Of a DNA stretch of 64,000 nt, positions 1-8,101 are shown piece by piece. Made by a program: the position numbers and the translations under genes. This stretch comes from Paenarthrobacter aurescens TC1. Its GTDB lineage: Bacteria; Actinomycetota; Actinomycetes; Actinomycetales; Micrococcaceae. Every line of letters starts with the position of its first letter. The first letter of the stretch is position 1. The notes under the pieces are model-generated. The model was not told where the DNA came from and did not search any database. It worked only from the letters and a program-made list of their open reading frames with translations. The DNA lies in the NCBI GenBank assembly GCA_000014925.1, contig CP000475.1, positions 124,001 through 188,000 of the forward strand, in the 5' to 3' direction.

Positions 1-1
1 G

Positions 2-352
2 CCCTGGGACGCCTTCGCTCAAGCGATCGGATCCTGGTTTGACCGTCTTTTCTATTTAGGCCTCTCGGTGACGGCTGCGGGGTGGCTGATTCTTTTCCTG
101 TCGAAGCAGCTCCCGAAGTTGCGGCTCTGGATGATCGATGCGCTCTGGCTTACTGCGTTGAGGATCCGGGTAAATGCAGATCGATCCCGAGTTAGTCCGG
201 CGCGGGACCTTTTCAATGAAACGCTCGAAAATGGGGTCTACAAAAGCCTCATCGTTCTGCACAACTACCAGCGGGGGAACATGACGATGTTCCCGGAGCC
301 TGTCCAGGGCAGAATAAGCCAAATTGAGGCCAAGCTAGACGCGCAGACCTAG
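2..352 (+). CDS. C-terminal part of an unrecognised protein (cut by left edge)
   Basis: The reading frame is open from the first bases of the window to the TAG at 350-352, so this is the last 116 residues of a longer gene whose start lies outside. An internal GTG/ATG start is possible but no good ribosome site is seen. The visible part has one hydrophobic stretch (about residues 22-40, around GWLILFLSK) followed by a basic, soluble tail. The stop lies only 2 bases from the stop of the convergent hydrolase gene. I do not recognise the family. Confidence 0.45.
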   Translation, partial: PWDAFAQAIGSWFDRLFYLGLSVTAAGWLILFLSKQLPKLRLWMIDALWLTALRIRVNADRSRVSPARDLFNETLENGVYKSLIVLHNYQRGNMTMFPEPVQGRISQIEAKLDAQT

Positions 353-354
353 CC

Positions 355-1500
355 TTACTCACTCAAGATCGTTTTGCTGATCCAACTCGTGAGTTCGTTG
401 GTGAAGGTACAAGGCGAGGCATTCCACTCCTGGGTATGATGCGCCTCAGGTAGGGGAATCAGAGTGACGGCGTCAGGATTCGCGCGTTGGAACGCCACCG
501 AGATCTCCCACGGAACCTCTTGATCTGCACTGGAGTGCAAGACCAGCGTCGGGACTGCCACCCGGTTAGGTATGTCGACCCATTCAAGTGCATTGAAGTT
601 GATCGGTTCCTCCAGCCCCAGCATCGTCGCGAATGGGGGAGCCTGCAGCAGGGACATGACAAGGCCGGCCCCTACCGCCGGCACGCCTGCCCGCGCCGCC
701 CCCGCTGTGATGGTCTTACGCCAGCTCGTGACCGGCCCTACCAGGACGACCCCGACGATCCGGTCCCGGTAGGCGCTGCGCTCCGCTGTGAGCAGGGCAA
801 TGGTCCCACCCATTGACCAGCCCGAGAGGATGATTCGCCTCGCTCCATGAGCCACGGCGTAGGCCACAGCGCTTTCCACATCACGCCATTCGGTTTGCCC
901 TAGGTGGCTCGATTCGGCCTGTGGTGGGCTGACCTCCTGGTCGCTGCGGAATGACGGAACCAAGGAAGTAAATCCCAAGGGACTGAAAGCGTGGACGTCC
1001 CGGAACATGATCGAGCGGTCGGTCCAGCTGCCATGGATATGGATTACCCATGTGTCTGTCCTCTTGCCTTGGAATAGCCACGCAGGCGCCGCGCCGTAGG
1101 CGGTGGGGATGTGCACCTCTTCGAACCGTCCGGCCACCCCAGAGGGTTCGAAGAACACATCGGGGGTCCAATCGACCAGGGGCCCCAGGGACACCGGCCC
1201 GGAGTCCAGCGGATGGATCCGCCGCTCCACGTACTTTCGATCCTCATCGATCAGCGTGATCTCGCCGACTCTCGCGTAGCGCTCTGCCACAGGGTCGAAC
1301 ACGCCAAAGTCGCCCGGGGCTTTGGTGTAGTCGTCCAAATCGATGCGGACTCTGCGGCCATCATCAGTCAGTTCGGCACGACGGTAGTCCTTTGGTCCCG
1401 GTTTAACGATCTTGCGGGCCATGACAACCGCGAATCCAGATAGTGCTGCCGCCGGTACAAGGAACGCGAGGCAGGCCAGGCCGCGCCGTGTCGTCAGCAT
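355..1500 (-). CDS. Alpha/beta hydrolase with N-terminal membrane anchor
   Basis: This 381-residue serine hydrolase of the alpha/beta fold probably acts outside the membrane on an unknown ester or amide. An N-terminal hydrophobic segment (about residues 8-28) without a lipobox cysteine looks like a signal anchor. The core shows the HIHGSW oxyanion-loop motif, the nucleophile elbow GWSMGG, an acidic residue in SSADQEVP and the late histidine in EAHHTQEW, so the triad appears intact. The ATG follows GGAGG with a 10-base gap. It is transcribed away from the conjugation operon and nothing links it to transfer. Fold and catalytic class are sure; the substrate is unknown. Confidence 0.85.
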   Translation of the reverse strand: MLTTRRGLACLAFLVPAAALSGFAVVMARKIVKPGPKDYRRAELTDDGRRVRIDLDDYTKAPGDFGVFDPVAERYARVGEITLIDEDRKYVERRIHPLDSGPVSLGPLVDWTPDVFFEPSGVAGRFEEVHIPTAYGAAPAWLFQGKRTDTWVIHIHGSWTDRSIMFRDVHAFSPLGFTSLVPSFRSDQEVSPPQAESSHLGQTEWRDVESAVAYAVAHGARRIILSGWSMGGTIALLTAERSAYRDRIVGVVLVGPVTSWRKTITAGAARAGVPAVGAGLVMSLLQAPPFATMLGLEEPINFNALEWVDIPNRVAVPTLVLHSSADQEVPWEISVAFQRANPDAVTLIPLPEAHHTQEWNASPCTFTNELTSWISKTILSE

Positions 1501-1676
1501 TAGGTCTCACCCTCCAGCGCCGAGCCAGGAAGAGGAACGGAACCCAATCATCGTAGCGTCGACTCGGCCTCTAAACATGAACAATTCATAGCCACTACAA
1601 GCCTTGCACGTGTTCACTACAGACGTGTACTCTTTTGTTTGAGCCAGTCGACGGCCAAGGCGGAGGGATGGATCTA

Positions 1677-2252
1677 ATGCAACGCAAATCGCTTGGCCTA
1701 GTGGCCGTCATTGCCATCCCCGGGCTGTTCTTCGGACTGATCTTCTCCATGCTCCTGCTTCTCGCCCCCGCGAAGCCAGCTGCCGCCACCTGCGGTCCCG
1801 CCGTCTCTGTTGTCATCGATGCTGACACCAAGGTCGAGGGCTACTCCGCCGACCAGTTGAAGAATGCCGCGGCCATCATCAAGGTTGGTAAAACGTTGAA
1901 CCTACCGGTTAAAGGGCAAATGATCAGTGTGATGGTCGCGTTGGGAGAGTCCGGGCTGCGTGTCCTGGACTACGGCGACGGCCCCGGGCCCGAGTCCCGC
2001 GGGTTGTTCCAGCAGCGCGACAACGGCGCGTGGGGTTCCTACGCGGACCGCATGGACCCGGTCATCAGCGCCACGAACTTCATCAAGGCCCTGCAGGCCG
2101 TTGAAGGCTGGGAGCTGCTGGAACCGACCATCGCCGACAACAAGGTCCAGCGCAACGCCGACCCGTACCACTACCAGAAGTACTGGCCCGAGGACGTCAC
2201 GCTGGGAGTCCTGTGGAAGAAGTCCAGCTTTCAAGGAAGGGTCCGCTTGTGA
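1677..2252 (+). CDS. Secreted transglycosylase/lysozyme-like wall hydrolase of the conjugation operon
   Basis: This is the first gene of the type IV secretion operon, 191 residues from the chosen ATG, which lies 9 bases after GGAGGG. An earlier ATG at 1668 sits directly on that site. A signal or anchor segment spans about residues 5-35. The remainder carries an ALGESGLR motif with a candidate catalytic glutamate, then RGLFQQRDNGAWGSY and a DPxxSATNF stretch, the pattern of small lytic-transglycosylase-like proteins in actinobacterial transfer loci. Its inferred job is opening peptidoglycan locally for the mating channel. The same domain recurs in the next gene, with which it overlaps by 4 bases (GTGA), implying translational coupling. 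Confidence 0.75.
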   Translation: MQRKSLGLVAVIAIPGLFFGLIFSMLLLLAPAKPAAATCGPAVSVVIDADTKVEGYSADQLKNAAAIIKVGKTLNLPVKGQMISVMVALGESGLRVLDYGDGPGPESRGLFQQRDNGAWGSYADRMDPVISATNFIKALQAVEGWELLEPTIADNKVQRNADPYHYQKYWPEDVTLGVLWKKSSFQGRVRL

Positions 2253-3325
2253 ATTCGAACAAGGGCTGCATCGGTCTCGCTTTATTGACGCCGGCATTCC
2301 TGGCCGGGTTCTTAGTTGTTATCTTGGACGGCGGAAATTCTCCCGCACAGGCTGCTGAGTCCTGCGTTGCTCCCGCAGGCGTTTCCGAGGATGGATCAGC
2401 TCAAGCAGAGGGTGTCCCTGGCTTTGATGACGAGCAGTTGAAGAATGCGGCCGCGATTATGAGGGCGGCAAAGTCGCTGGGTCTTCCGGTCTCGGCCCAG
2501 TTGTTGGGGGTTCAAGCCGCGATCGGTGAATCCACGCTGAGGGCGCTTGACCATGGAGATGGTGCGGGGCCTGACTCTCGGGGCCTTTTCCAGCAGCGGG
2601 ACAACGGCGCGTGGGGTTCTTACTCGGACCGCATGGATCCTACGATTTCCGCAACGAATTTCTTCAAGGCTTTGCAACGGGTGGAAGGTTGGGAAACTCT
2701 GGAGCCCAGCCGAGCGATTAACCGTGTGCAGCGCAACGCGGACCCGAATCACTACACGCAGTTCCGCACCCAGGCCGCAGGTCTGGTGAGGGCTCTCGGC
2801 GGGGAAAAGGCTGTCGGCGTTGATCCCAGCGGCACGTGCCCCGCGGCGGGAAATACCGTCGTCGGCGATCTGGAAGGCAATTGGGTCCACCCGCTTCCGG
2901 GCTCGACCTTGACGAGCGGATATGGCCCGCGCCCCACTCCGGCAGGGACCATCAATTTAGGCAATTTCCACTACGGCGTGGACCTCTCGACCCCAGGTAC
3001 TCCGGGCACGATCGTAGCCGTGACGGATATGAAGATCGTCAAGACCAGGGAAACGGACGGTGCGTACGGCACCGGTCTGACCGGGCAGACCACGGATGGA
3101 AAGCTCACGATCGCTATGTTCCACATGGAGGCCGGCTCGGTACGGGTCAAGGAGGGGGACACCGTTGCTGCCGGTACGCCGCTGGGCACCGAGGGCGCGA
3201 CAGGCAATGTCACCGGCAGGCACCTGCACATGGAGTTCTTCGCCGGGACACCGTCCAATCCCACGGCTTCGGTCAATCCCACCGTTGACCCGACCCCGAT
3301 CCTGAAAGAGAAAGGCATTCTCTGA
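2249..3325 (+). CDS. Bifunctional wall hydrolase: transglycosylase-like plus M23 (LytM) peptidase
   Basis: This is a 358-residue secreted protein. The GTG start at 2249 is chosen because AAGGAAGGG lies 7 bases upstream and it overlaps the previous stop as GTGA. After a signal peptide (about 1-33), residues 50-185 repeat the domain of the upstream protein (GESTLR, RGLFQQRDNGAWGSY). Residues about 210-350 form an M23 zinc endopeptidase with FHYGVDLS (HxxxD zinc pair) and GRHLHMEFF (HxH). It could cut both glycan and peptide during assembly of the conjugative channel, like VirB1/Orf14-type proteins. The next gene starts inside its stop codon (ATGA). Confidence 0.85.
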   Translation: MNSNKGCIGLALLTPAFLAGFLVVILDGGNSPAQAAESCVAPAGVSEDGSAQAEGVPGFDDEQLKNAAAIMRAAKSLGLPVSAQLLGVQAAIGESTLRALDHGDGAGPDSRGLFQQRDNGAWGSYSDRMDPTISATNFFKALQRVEGWETLEPSRAINRVQRNADPNHYTQFRTQAAGLVRALGGEKAVGVDPSGTCPAAGNTVVGDLEGNWVHPLPGSTLTSGYGPRPTPAGTINLGNFHYGVDLSTPGTPGTIVAVTDMKIVKTRETDGAYGTGLTGQTTDGKLTIAMFHMEAGSVRVKEGDTVAAGTPLGTEGATGNVTGRHLHMEFFAGTPSNPTASVNPTVDPTPILKEKGIL

Positions 3326-3846
3326 TGCGCAAGCAACTGGCCATCACGGTAGCTTTGGCAGCAGCATTTTCCCTGGGCGCGTGCGCCAGGGGCTCCGGGA
3401 ATGAACCGGCGGCAGGATCCGTCCCCACCGTGAAGGTCGGGCAGGAGAGCCACGGCGCCGACGACGGCCATGATCACGGCGCGGACGAACACCACGGTGT
3501 CCCGGAAGTGACCTGGGATCCCGCGGCGGAGACGAAGGTCAAGGACACGGCCAGCAAGGTCATGGGCCTGTTCGCCCGGCCCGACGTTCCGGAAGCGGCC
3601 TGGTTCTCCGACCTTGCCCCGTACCTCGCGCCGGACTACGCGGAGGATGCACGGTACATCGACCCGGCGCGGGTGCCGATCCGGGAAGTCACCGACGGTC
3701 CGGCAATCAGCAGGGAAGCCGGCAACCCGCGGACCGTCACTGCCTCGTTCTCAACGGATGCAGGGAGGTGGCAGGTGCTCCTGCACCGGTCCGGACAGCA
3801 GCAGTCTTGGCTGGTGACAGCCATCTCCCCACAAGACCCGGCCTAG
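3325..3846 (+). CDS. His-rich lipoprotein of the conjugation operon
   Basis: A 173-residue protein with a lipoprotein signal: a short basic start, a hydrophobic stretch and the lipobox LGAC at about residues 17-20. A stretch rich in His and Asp follows (around GADDGHDHGADEHHG, residues 39-56) and could bind metal or act as a linker. The rest (about residues 60-173) is a small soluble domain with a Trp-containing C-terminal strand, perhaps NTF2-like as in small type IV secretion periplasmic proteins, but that is a guess. It overlaps the M23 gene by one base and is clearly cotranscribed. No function can be assigned. Confidence 0.7.
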   Translation: MRKQLAITVALAAAFSLGACARGSGNEPAAGSVPTVKVGQESHGADDGHDHGADEHHGVPEVTWDPAAETKVKDTASKVMGLFARPDVPEAAWFSDLAPYLAPDYAEDARYIDPARVPIREVTDGPAISREAGNPRTVTASFSTDAGRWQVLLHRSGQQQSWLVTAISPQDPA

Positions 3847-3898
3847 GCCACGACCTCATGACACGACAGATCCCGGAACGAGCGAGAGGAACAATCCG

Positions 3899-5092
3899 AT
3901 GAGCACGAACTGGCAGGGGAGCGAGCGGAAGAGCCGCGCGCCCATTAGTCTGACCGATCAGCAGCCCGAAGACTCAACACCCGGGTCCGCAGCGGTCATC
4001 CACGCCGTACCCGTCGCGCAGGCAACGGTTGAGCCACAGCAGCAGCCGGTGGCGGCCGCGGTGGACCACAGTGAAGTCCCGCTGGTCAGCGGCCGGCGCA
4101 GCGCAACTGTCCTGCGCAAGGAGAACGTTAATGATCAGCTGCCGCCGGCTACAGGCTGGCAGGCGTTCCTTCGGGCGGCGAGCTTGGGTTTGATCAGCCC
4201 GAAGGTCGGCGCGGCCGAGCTGGCCCGCAGGGCGGACCTGTCCGCGATCCAGCGCGTGTATTCGCGTCCGATGCAGATCATGGTCGCCCAGCCCCTCGGC
4301 GGCGTAGGGAAGACGATGTGCAGCATCGGTCTGGGCTCCACATTCGGCATCCACTCCGGGCAGCAGACGCTGGTATGGGACAACAACGAAATGATGGGCA
4401 CCGCCGGCGTGCGGACCAACGCGAACGATTCCATCTCTACGGTGTGGGATCTGCTGAACGTCCTGGAATCCTTCGAGACAGTCACTGCCCGCAAGGGCGA
4501 GCTGTCCTATTACACACGCCATCAGGGCAACAACCAGTTCTCCGTCCTGGTCGCGGACGAGGACGCGGACCGGATGAAGTCCATCGGCGCCGACGAGTTC
4601 AACCGCATCCACACCGTAGTGAGCCGCTTCTACGACACCATCATCGTGGACACCGGCAACAACACCCGCTCCGCGAACTGGCTTGCCTCGATCGAGGTCA
4701 CGGACCAGCTCGTGATCCCGACGACATTGAAGCGCAACTCAGTCGTGTCCGCGCTAAGGATGATCGAACAGCTCGAATCCATGTCCGAACGCATCGGCAA
4801 CCCGCACTACAAGGACCTGGTAGCCAACGCCGTCGTCCTGGTCACCCAAGGCGGGGGAGCGAAAGTCTCCGCAGCCGAGCAGGCAGAACTTCGGGAGAAC
4901 CTGGCCTCCGCGGTACGGATCCTGATCGACATCCCCTACGACGGGGCCCTGGACACCGGCTCAATCATCGACTGGCAGCTCGTCGCAGACCCGGCCCGCC
5001 GCGCCTTCGAACGGGCCTCGGCCGAAATCGCCGCCGGACTCCTGGCAACCGACCTTAAACATGCCCCTTCCGCCACGACCACCAACCGGTAA
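3899..5092 (+). CDS. ParA/MinD-like P-loop ATPase of the conjugation operon
   Basis: A 397-residue cytoplasmic protein. About 80 disordered N-terminal residues precede a linker and a SIMIBI-type ATPase domain with the deviant Walker A PLGGVGKT (about residues 130-138), a switch region around LVWDNNEMMGTAGVRT and a Walker B-like strand IIVDTGNN. This is the MinD/ParA organisation found in actinobacterial conjugation clusters. It could position the channel or the plasmid, or drive an operon-specific step. It is not paired with the ParB gene, which lies 19 kb away on the other strand. A GAGAGGA ribosome site precedes the ATG. The family is confident; the role is inferred. Confidence 0.85.
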   Translation: MSTNWQGSERKSRAPISLTDQQPEDSTPGSAAVIHAVPVAQATVEPQQQPVAAAVDHSEVPLVSGRRSATVLRKENVNDQLPPATGWQAFLRAASLGLISPKVGAAELARRADLSAIQRVYSRPMQIMVAQPLGGVGKTMCSIGLGSTFGIHSGQQTLVWDNNEMMGTAGVRTNANDSISTVWDLLNVLESFETVTARKGELSYYTRHQGNNQFSVLVADEDADRMKSIGADEFNRIHTVVSRFYDTIIVDTGNNTRSANWLASIEVTDQLVIPTTLKRNSVVSALRMIEQLESMSERIGNPHYKDLVANAVVLVTQGGGAKVSAAEQAELRENLASAVRILIDIPYDGALDTGSIIDWQLVADPARRAFERASAEIAAGLLATDLKHAPSATTTNR

Positions 5093-5104
5093 GGACCGAG
5101 AACC

Positions 5105-5449
5105 ATGTTCAGCACGATCACCAGCGAAATCATCCTCCGTTCCGCCGTCCCTGCCGCCGAGAACCCGCTCGGCGGCGTCCAGCCGGACATCAGCGTCTTC
5201 GGCGTGAAGTTCCAGAGCGCCATTGAGCTTGTCCTGGGCGGCATCTGGGCCCTTGCCATGATCCTCGTCGCTGCCGCGTTCCTGTGGAACCTCGCCAAGT
5301 GGGGCTTCGCCCGCCAGCGCGGCCACTCGGACGACATCGAGGAAGGAGCAGCGGGCGCGAAGAAGAGCGGCATCGCCTTCGCGGCCGTAGCCGGCGCCAG
5401 CGTGATCCTTGGCGGCATCCTGGCCCTCACCAGCGCCGCGGGGGCCTGA
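5105..5449 (+). CDS. Small two-TM membrane protein, possible VirB2/pilin-like subunit
   Basis: A 114-residue protein with two hydrophobic helices, about residues 40-62 (around ELVLGGIWALAMILVAAAF) and 88-112. They are separated by a charged loop (RQRGHSDDIEEGAAGAKK). Size, topology and position between the ParA-like ATPase and the channel genes match the small pilin-like or VirB2/VirB3-like membrane subunits of gram-positive type IV secretion systems. There is no direct sequence motif for a pilin, so this is inference from context. It starts 12 bases after the ATPase stop. Confidence 0.7.
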   Translation: MFSTITSEIILRSAVPAAENPLGGVQPDISVFGVKFQSAIELVLGGIWALAMILVAAAFLWNLAKWGFARQRGHSDDIEEGAAGAKKSGIAFAAVAGASVILGGILALTSAAGA

Positions 5450-5452
5450 CCC

Positions 5453-6235
5453 ATGCGCAAACACTGGAAAGCACTCACGGCAGTAGGGGTGATGATCCTG
5501 ATCGTCGCCGTTGCCGTTATCCTCATCAACCGCCCCGCACCCGCCACGGAACAGGACCCCGGCTCGCTCCAGGCCTCCGGGAAGTTCGGGTTCCCCGTCT
5601 CCGACATCAACATCGGGGAAGGCGGAACCACGAAAGCAAGTGACGATAAAACCATCACCGGCTACAACGGCACCTGCGACTCCGCAGCCCAGGCCGCAGC
5701 CAACTACGCGCCCCTCCTTCGGGACGTCAACCTGAAGACGTGGGAGTCACAGAAAAAGGCCCTGGGCGAAGTGTCGAAGCCCGGGCCTTGGGTCGCCTCA
5801 GCCACCCTCTCCGGCGACATATTGGCAGGCCTGGAGGAAGAACAACCTCCCGGTGCTTTTGAAGGGGGTTGGGTACAGCGTGCGGATGTAGCTGCCGGGG
5901 GTATGTACCGGGTGGCCAGCTGTGAGCAGGAGAGAAGTGCGGTGGTTCAGGTGTTCATCGGATCTTTGGATGGCCGGACAAACAGCGTTCCTCTGGCCAA
6001 CTACGGGACCGTCAGTATGGAGTTGGGCTGGGAGGGCGACTGGAAGATCACAGACGCCATGCCGGAAGCTGATGACCCCTCCTTTGGAGGCAGGGTGAAA
6101 GATGCTGGCCCCTCCGGGCAAGACCCTGCAGGCCCCACAGGGGAGGTTCCTTTGCTGAGCAATGACCTCGTGGAGTGGGTCTTTAAGGACGCCAGCAGGC
6201 AGGGGTGGATTGAGTATGCCAACGCTAAGCGCTAG
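5453..6235 (+). CDS. Membrane-anchored conjugation protein, possibly TcpC/VirB8-like
   Basis: A 260-residue bitopic protein: one transmembrane helix at about residues 7-25, then a Pro-rich linker and an exported domain with cysteines in NGTCDSAAQ and VASCEQERS. The pattern of one N-terminal helix plus a mixed alpha/beta exported domain within a transfer operon fits TcpC/VirB8-type scaffold proteins. I cannot confirm the NTF2-like fold by eye. It begins 3 bases after the upstream stop, and the following channel gene starts about 20 bases before its end, so expression is coupled. Confidence 0.7.
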   Translation: MRKHWKALTAVGVMILIVAVAVILINRPAPATEQDPGSLQASGKFGFPVSDINIGEGGTTKASDDKTITGYNGTCDSAAQAAANYAPLLRDVNLKTWESQKKALGEVSKPGPWVASATLSGDILAGLEEEQPPGAFEGGWVQRADVAAGGMYRVASCEQERSAVVQVFIGSLDGRTNSVPLANYGTVSMELGWEGDWKITDAMPEADDPSFGGRVKDAGPSGQDPAGPTGEVPLLSNDLVEWVFKDASRQGWIEYANAKR

Positions 6236-8069
6236 CAAAAGGCTGAGGCTGGTCGCGGCTTTGCTGGCCGCGTTGCTCGGTTTCGGTGTGGTGTTCGCCG
6301 GAACCGCGCATGCAGCGGATGAAGTGAACACAAACGAGCGCTTGAACGCTGATCAGCTTAAGCGCCTCGCCGGGCTGCCCGAGGCCCAGCGAAACGGGAT
6401 CCGGGACCGTCTCAACAACGAGCTGGGCAAAAAGGCTTGTAGCAACATGGTGTTCTTTGCGGCCATGGGCGGCAACGATTGTGAGAACGTCGCAGCCAAG
6501 GCGTTCGGGGCGTTCCTGACGACGCCCGAAAAGTCCCTGGACTACGACGGCGGCCAGGCCCGCTTCTGCGGAGGCCTCTCGGCGGCTGGGGCTCCTGAGG
6601 CAGCCCTGCGCTACTGCATGGCCAGTGCGGTCTGGGAGAAATATACGCCGCTGGCAGGGGTGGCTCTTCGGACGGCCCTGTCGGTGATACCCGGCGGGCA
6701 GGTGGTGTTGGGCACGGTCGATACCGTGGCGTTTATCGCGGACGCGAAGGACGGGTTTGAGCGGTTCGCCAACACCGTTAAGGACGAGGGGGTGACGGCC
6801 ACCAACGAGGTGCTGAACAACCTGTTGAAGGTCGCCACGTTCGAGATTGACGACGCTTTCCGCAACACTTGGGCGGCGTTTTCCGCGATCGGGATCCTGA
6901 TCATGGGGTTGATGTATTTCAAGCTCTGGAAAGACGTCTCGAACGAGGAGATCGACCTGGACTCCGCCCGGCAGTCCCTGCTGTGGTACGGGCCGCTGTC
7001 GACGATCCTGGTGCTCTTCGGCCCGGCCCTGGGCTATGTGGTGAACGGGTGGATGACCGGGATCAGCGAGTCCGTGACGTTCTGGACGTCCAGCCGGGTA
7101 ACGGATTTCGGGGTCGCTATTTCCCGCTTCGCCTCGTATGAATCCAGCGGGGCGTTCGGCCCGCTGGCGGCCGTGATCTTGTTCGGCCTGTTGTTCGTCT
7201 CGGCGTGGGCGATGCTGGGGTTGTTGGCGGTGCAGCCGCTGGCCCTGTACCTGCTGGGACTTGGCCTGGCTCTGATGATCGGTTTCATGATCCACCCGAA
7301 GTACCGGGAGCGGGTGGGCAAAGTGGGGGCACTCTGGATCGGTATTTCCCTGTCCAAGCCGCTGCTGCTGCTGCTCATGGGCGCGGTCTTCAGTTACATT
7401 GCGTCCCGCCCGGCTTTCAGCGACGGGGGTGTTGACGATGGCATGGTGAACGCCACGTCGGTTTTTTTGGCTGCTGCCGCGATGGCGGTTTTGGCCTTTT
7501 CGCTGCCGCTGCTGTTCAAGTACGTCCCGATCCTGCCCTCATCCTCCACCAGCCTGGGTGCGGACCGGCAGTCCGTTGCCGGGGCTGCCATGGTCGCCGG
7601 GGCCGGCGCGGGAATCTCTTCGGCCATCAGGGCCCGCAGGACCTCGCAGGTCCAGTCCGGCAACTCCGGGGGAGGCGGCAACCGTCACGGCGGTGGCAAA
7701 GCCAGCACGCAGGGAAAACCCGGGGCCGAACAGGAAACACCCGGGCTCGGGGCTCCGGGCCGGCGAAGCACGGCCTCGAGGGTTTCCGGCGGGCAGGGAT
7801 CCCAGCCCGGGCAGGGACAGGACCCGCAGGAGACGCAGACCATCGGCGAATTGCAGAAGTCCGGCCGCTCCGGAGCTGGCGGCGGGAAAGCGGCCCGGAC
7901 CATCCAGGCCGGTGCCTCATCGGTGGGCCGGGGTTCGGTGAAGGTCGCGGCCGGCGGCGCTACGGCATTCCTGCTGGCGGGCCGGGAAGCTGCCCGCCAG
8001 GCGGCGTTGCGGGGCCGGCAGTCCGCGCGGTCGATGGCACCGGATACCGACCACATCAGCGGCCGGTAA
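6216..8069 (+). CDS. TrbL/VirB6-like polytopic channel protein
   Basis: A 617-residue membrane protein. The ATG at 6216 is chosen because it opens a clean signal peptide (about residues 1-28, ending AGTAHA). Longer upstream starts would add unrelated sequence. After an exported domain with several cysteines, a central region (about residues 215-460) has six or more hydrophobic helices. The last 130 residues are Gly, Gln and Ser rich and probably disordered. This is the layout of VirB6/TrbL-type proteins that form the inner-membrane part of the DNA channel. It overlaps the preceding gene and is followed at 33 bases by the SCO6880-type gene. Confidence 0.8.
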   Translation: MPTLSASKRLRLVAALLAALLGFGVVFAGTAHAADEVNTNERLNADQLKRLAGLPEAQRNGIRDRLNNELGKKACSNMVFFAAMGGNDCENVAAKAFGAFLTTPEKSLDYDGGQARFCGGLSAAGAPEAALRYCMASAVWEKYTPLAGVALRTALSVIPGGQVVLGTVDTVAFIADAKDGFERFANTVKDEGVTATNEVLNNLLKVATFEIDDAFRNTWAAFSAIGILIMGLMYFKLWKDVSNEEIDLDSARQSLLWYGPLSTILVLFGPALGYVVNGWMTGISESVTFWTSSRVTDFGVAISRFASYESSGAFGPLAAVILFGLLFVSAWAMLGLLAVQPLALYLLGLGLALMIGFMIHPKYRERVGKVGALWIGISLSKPLLLLLMGAVFSYIASRPAFSDGGVDDGMVNATSVFLAAAAMAVLAFSLPLLFKYVPILPSSSTSLGADRQSVAGAAMVAGAGAGISSAIRARRTSQVQSGNSGGGGNRHGGGKASTQGKPGAEQETPGLGAPGRRSTASRVSGGQGSQPGQGQDPQETQTIGELQKSGRSGAGGGKAARTIQAGASSVGRGSVKVAAGGATAFLLAGREAARQAALRGRQSARSMAPDTDHISGR

Positions 8070-8101
8070 GGCCAAGTACAGGCAGGGAAGGGCGGGTAGT
8101 C

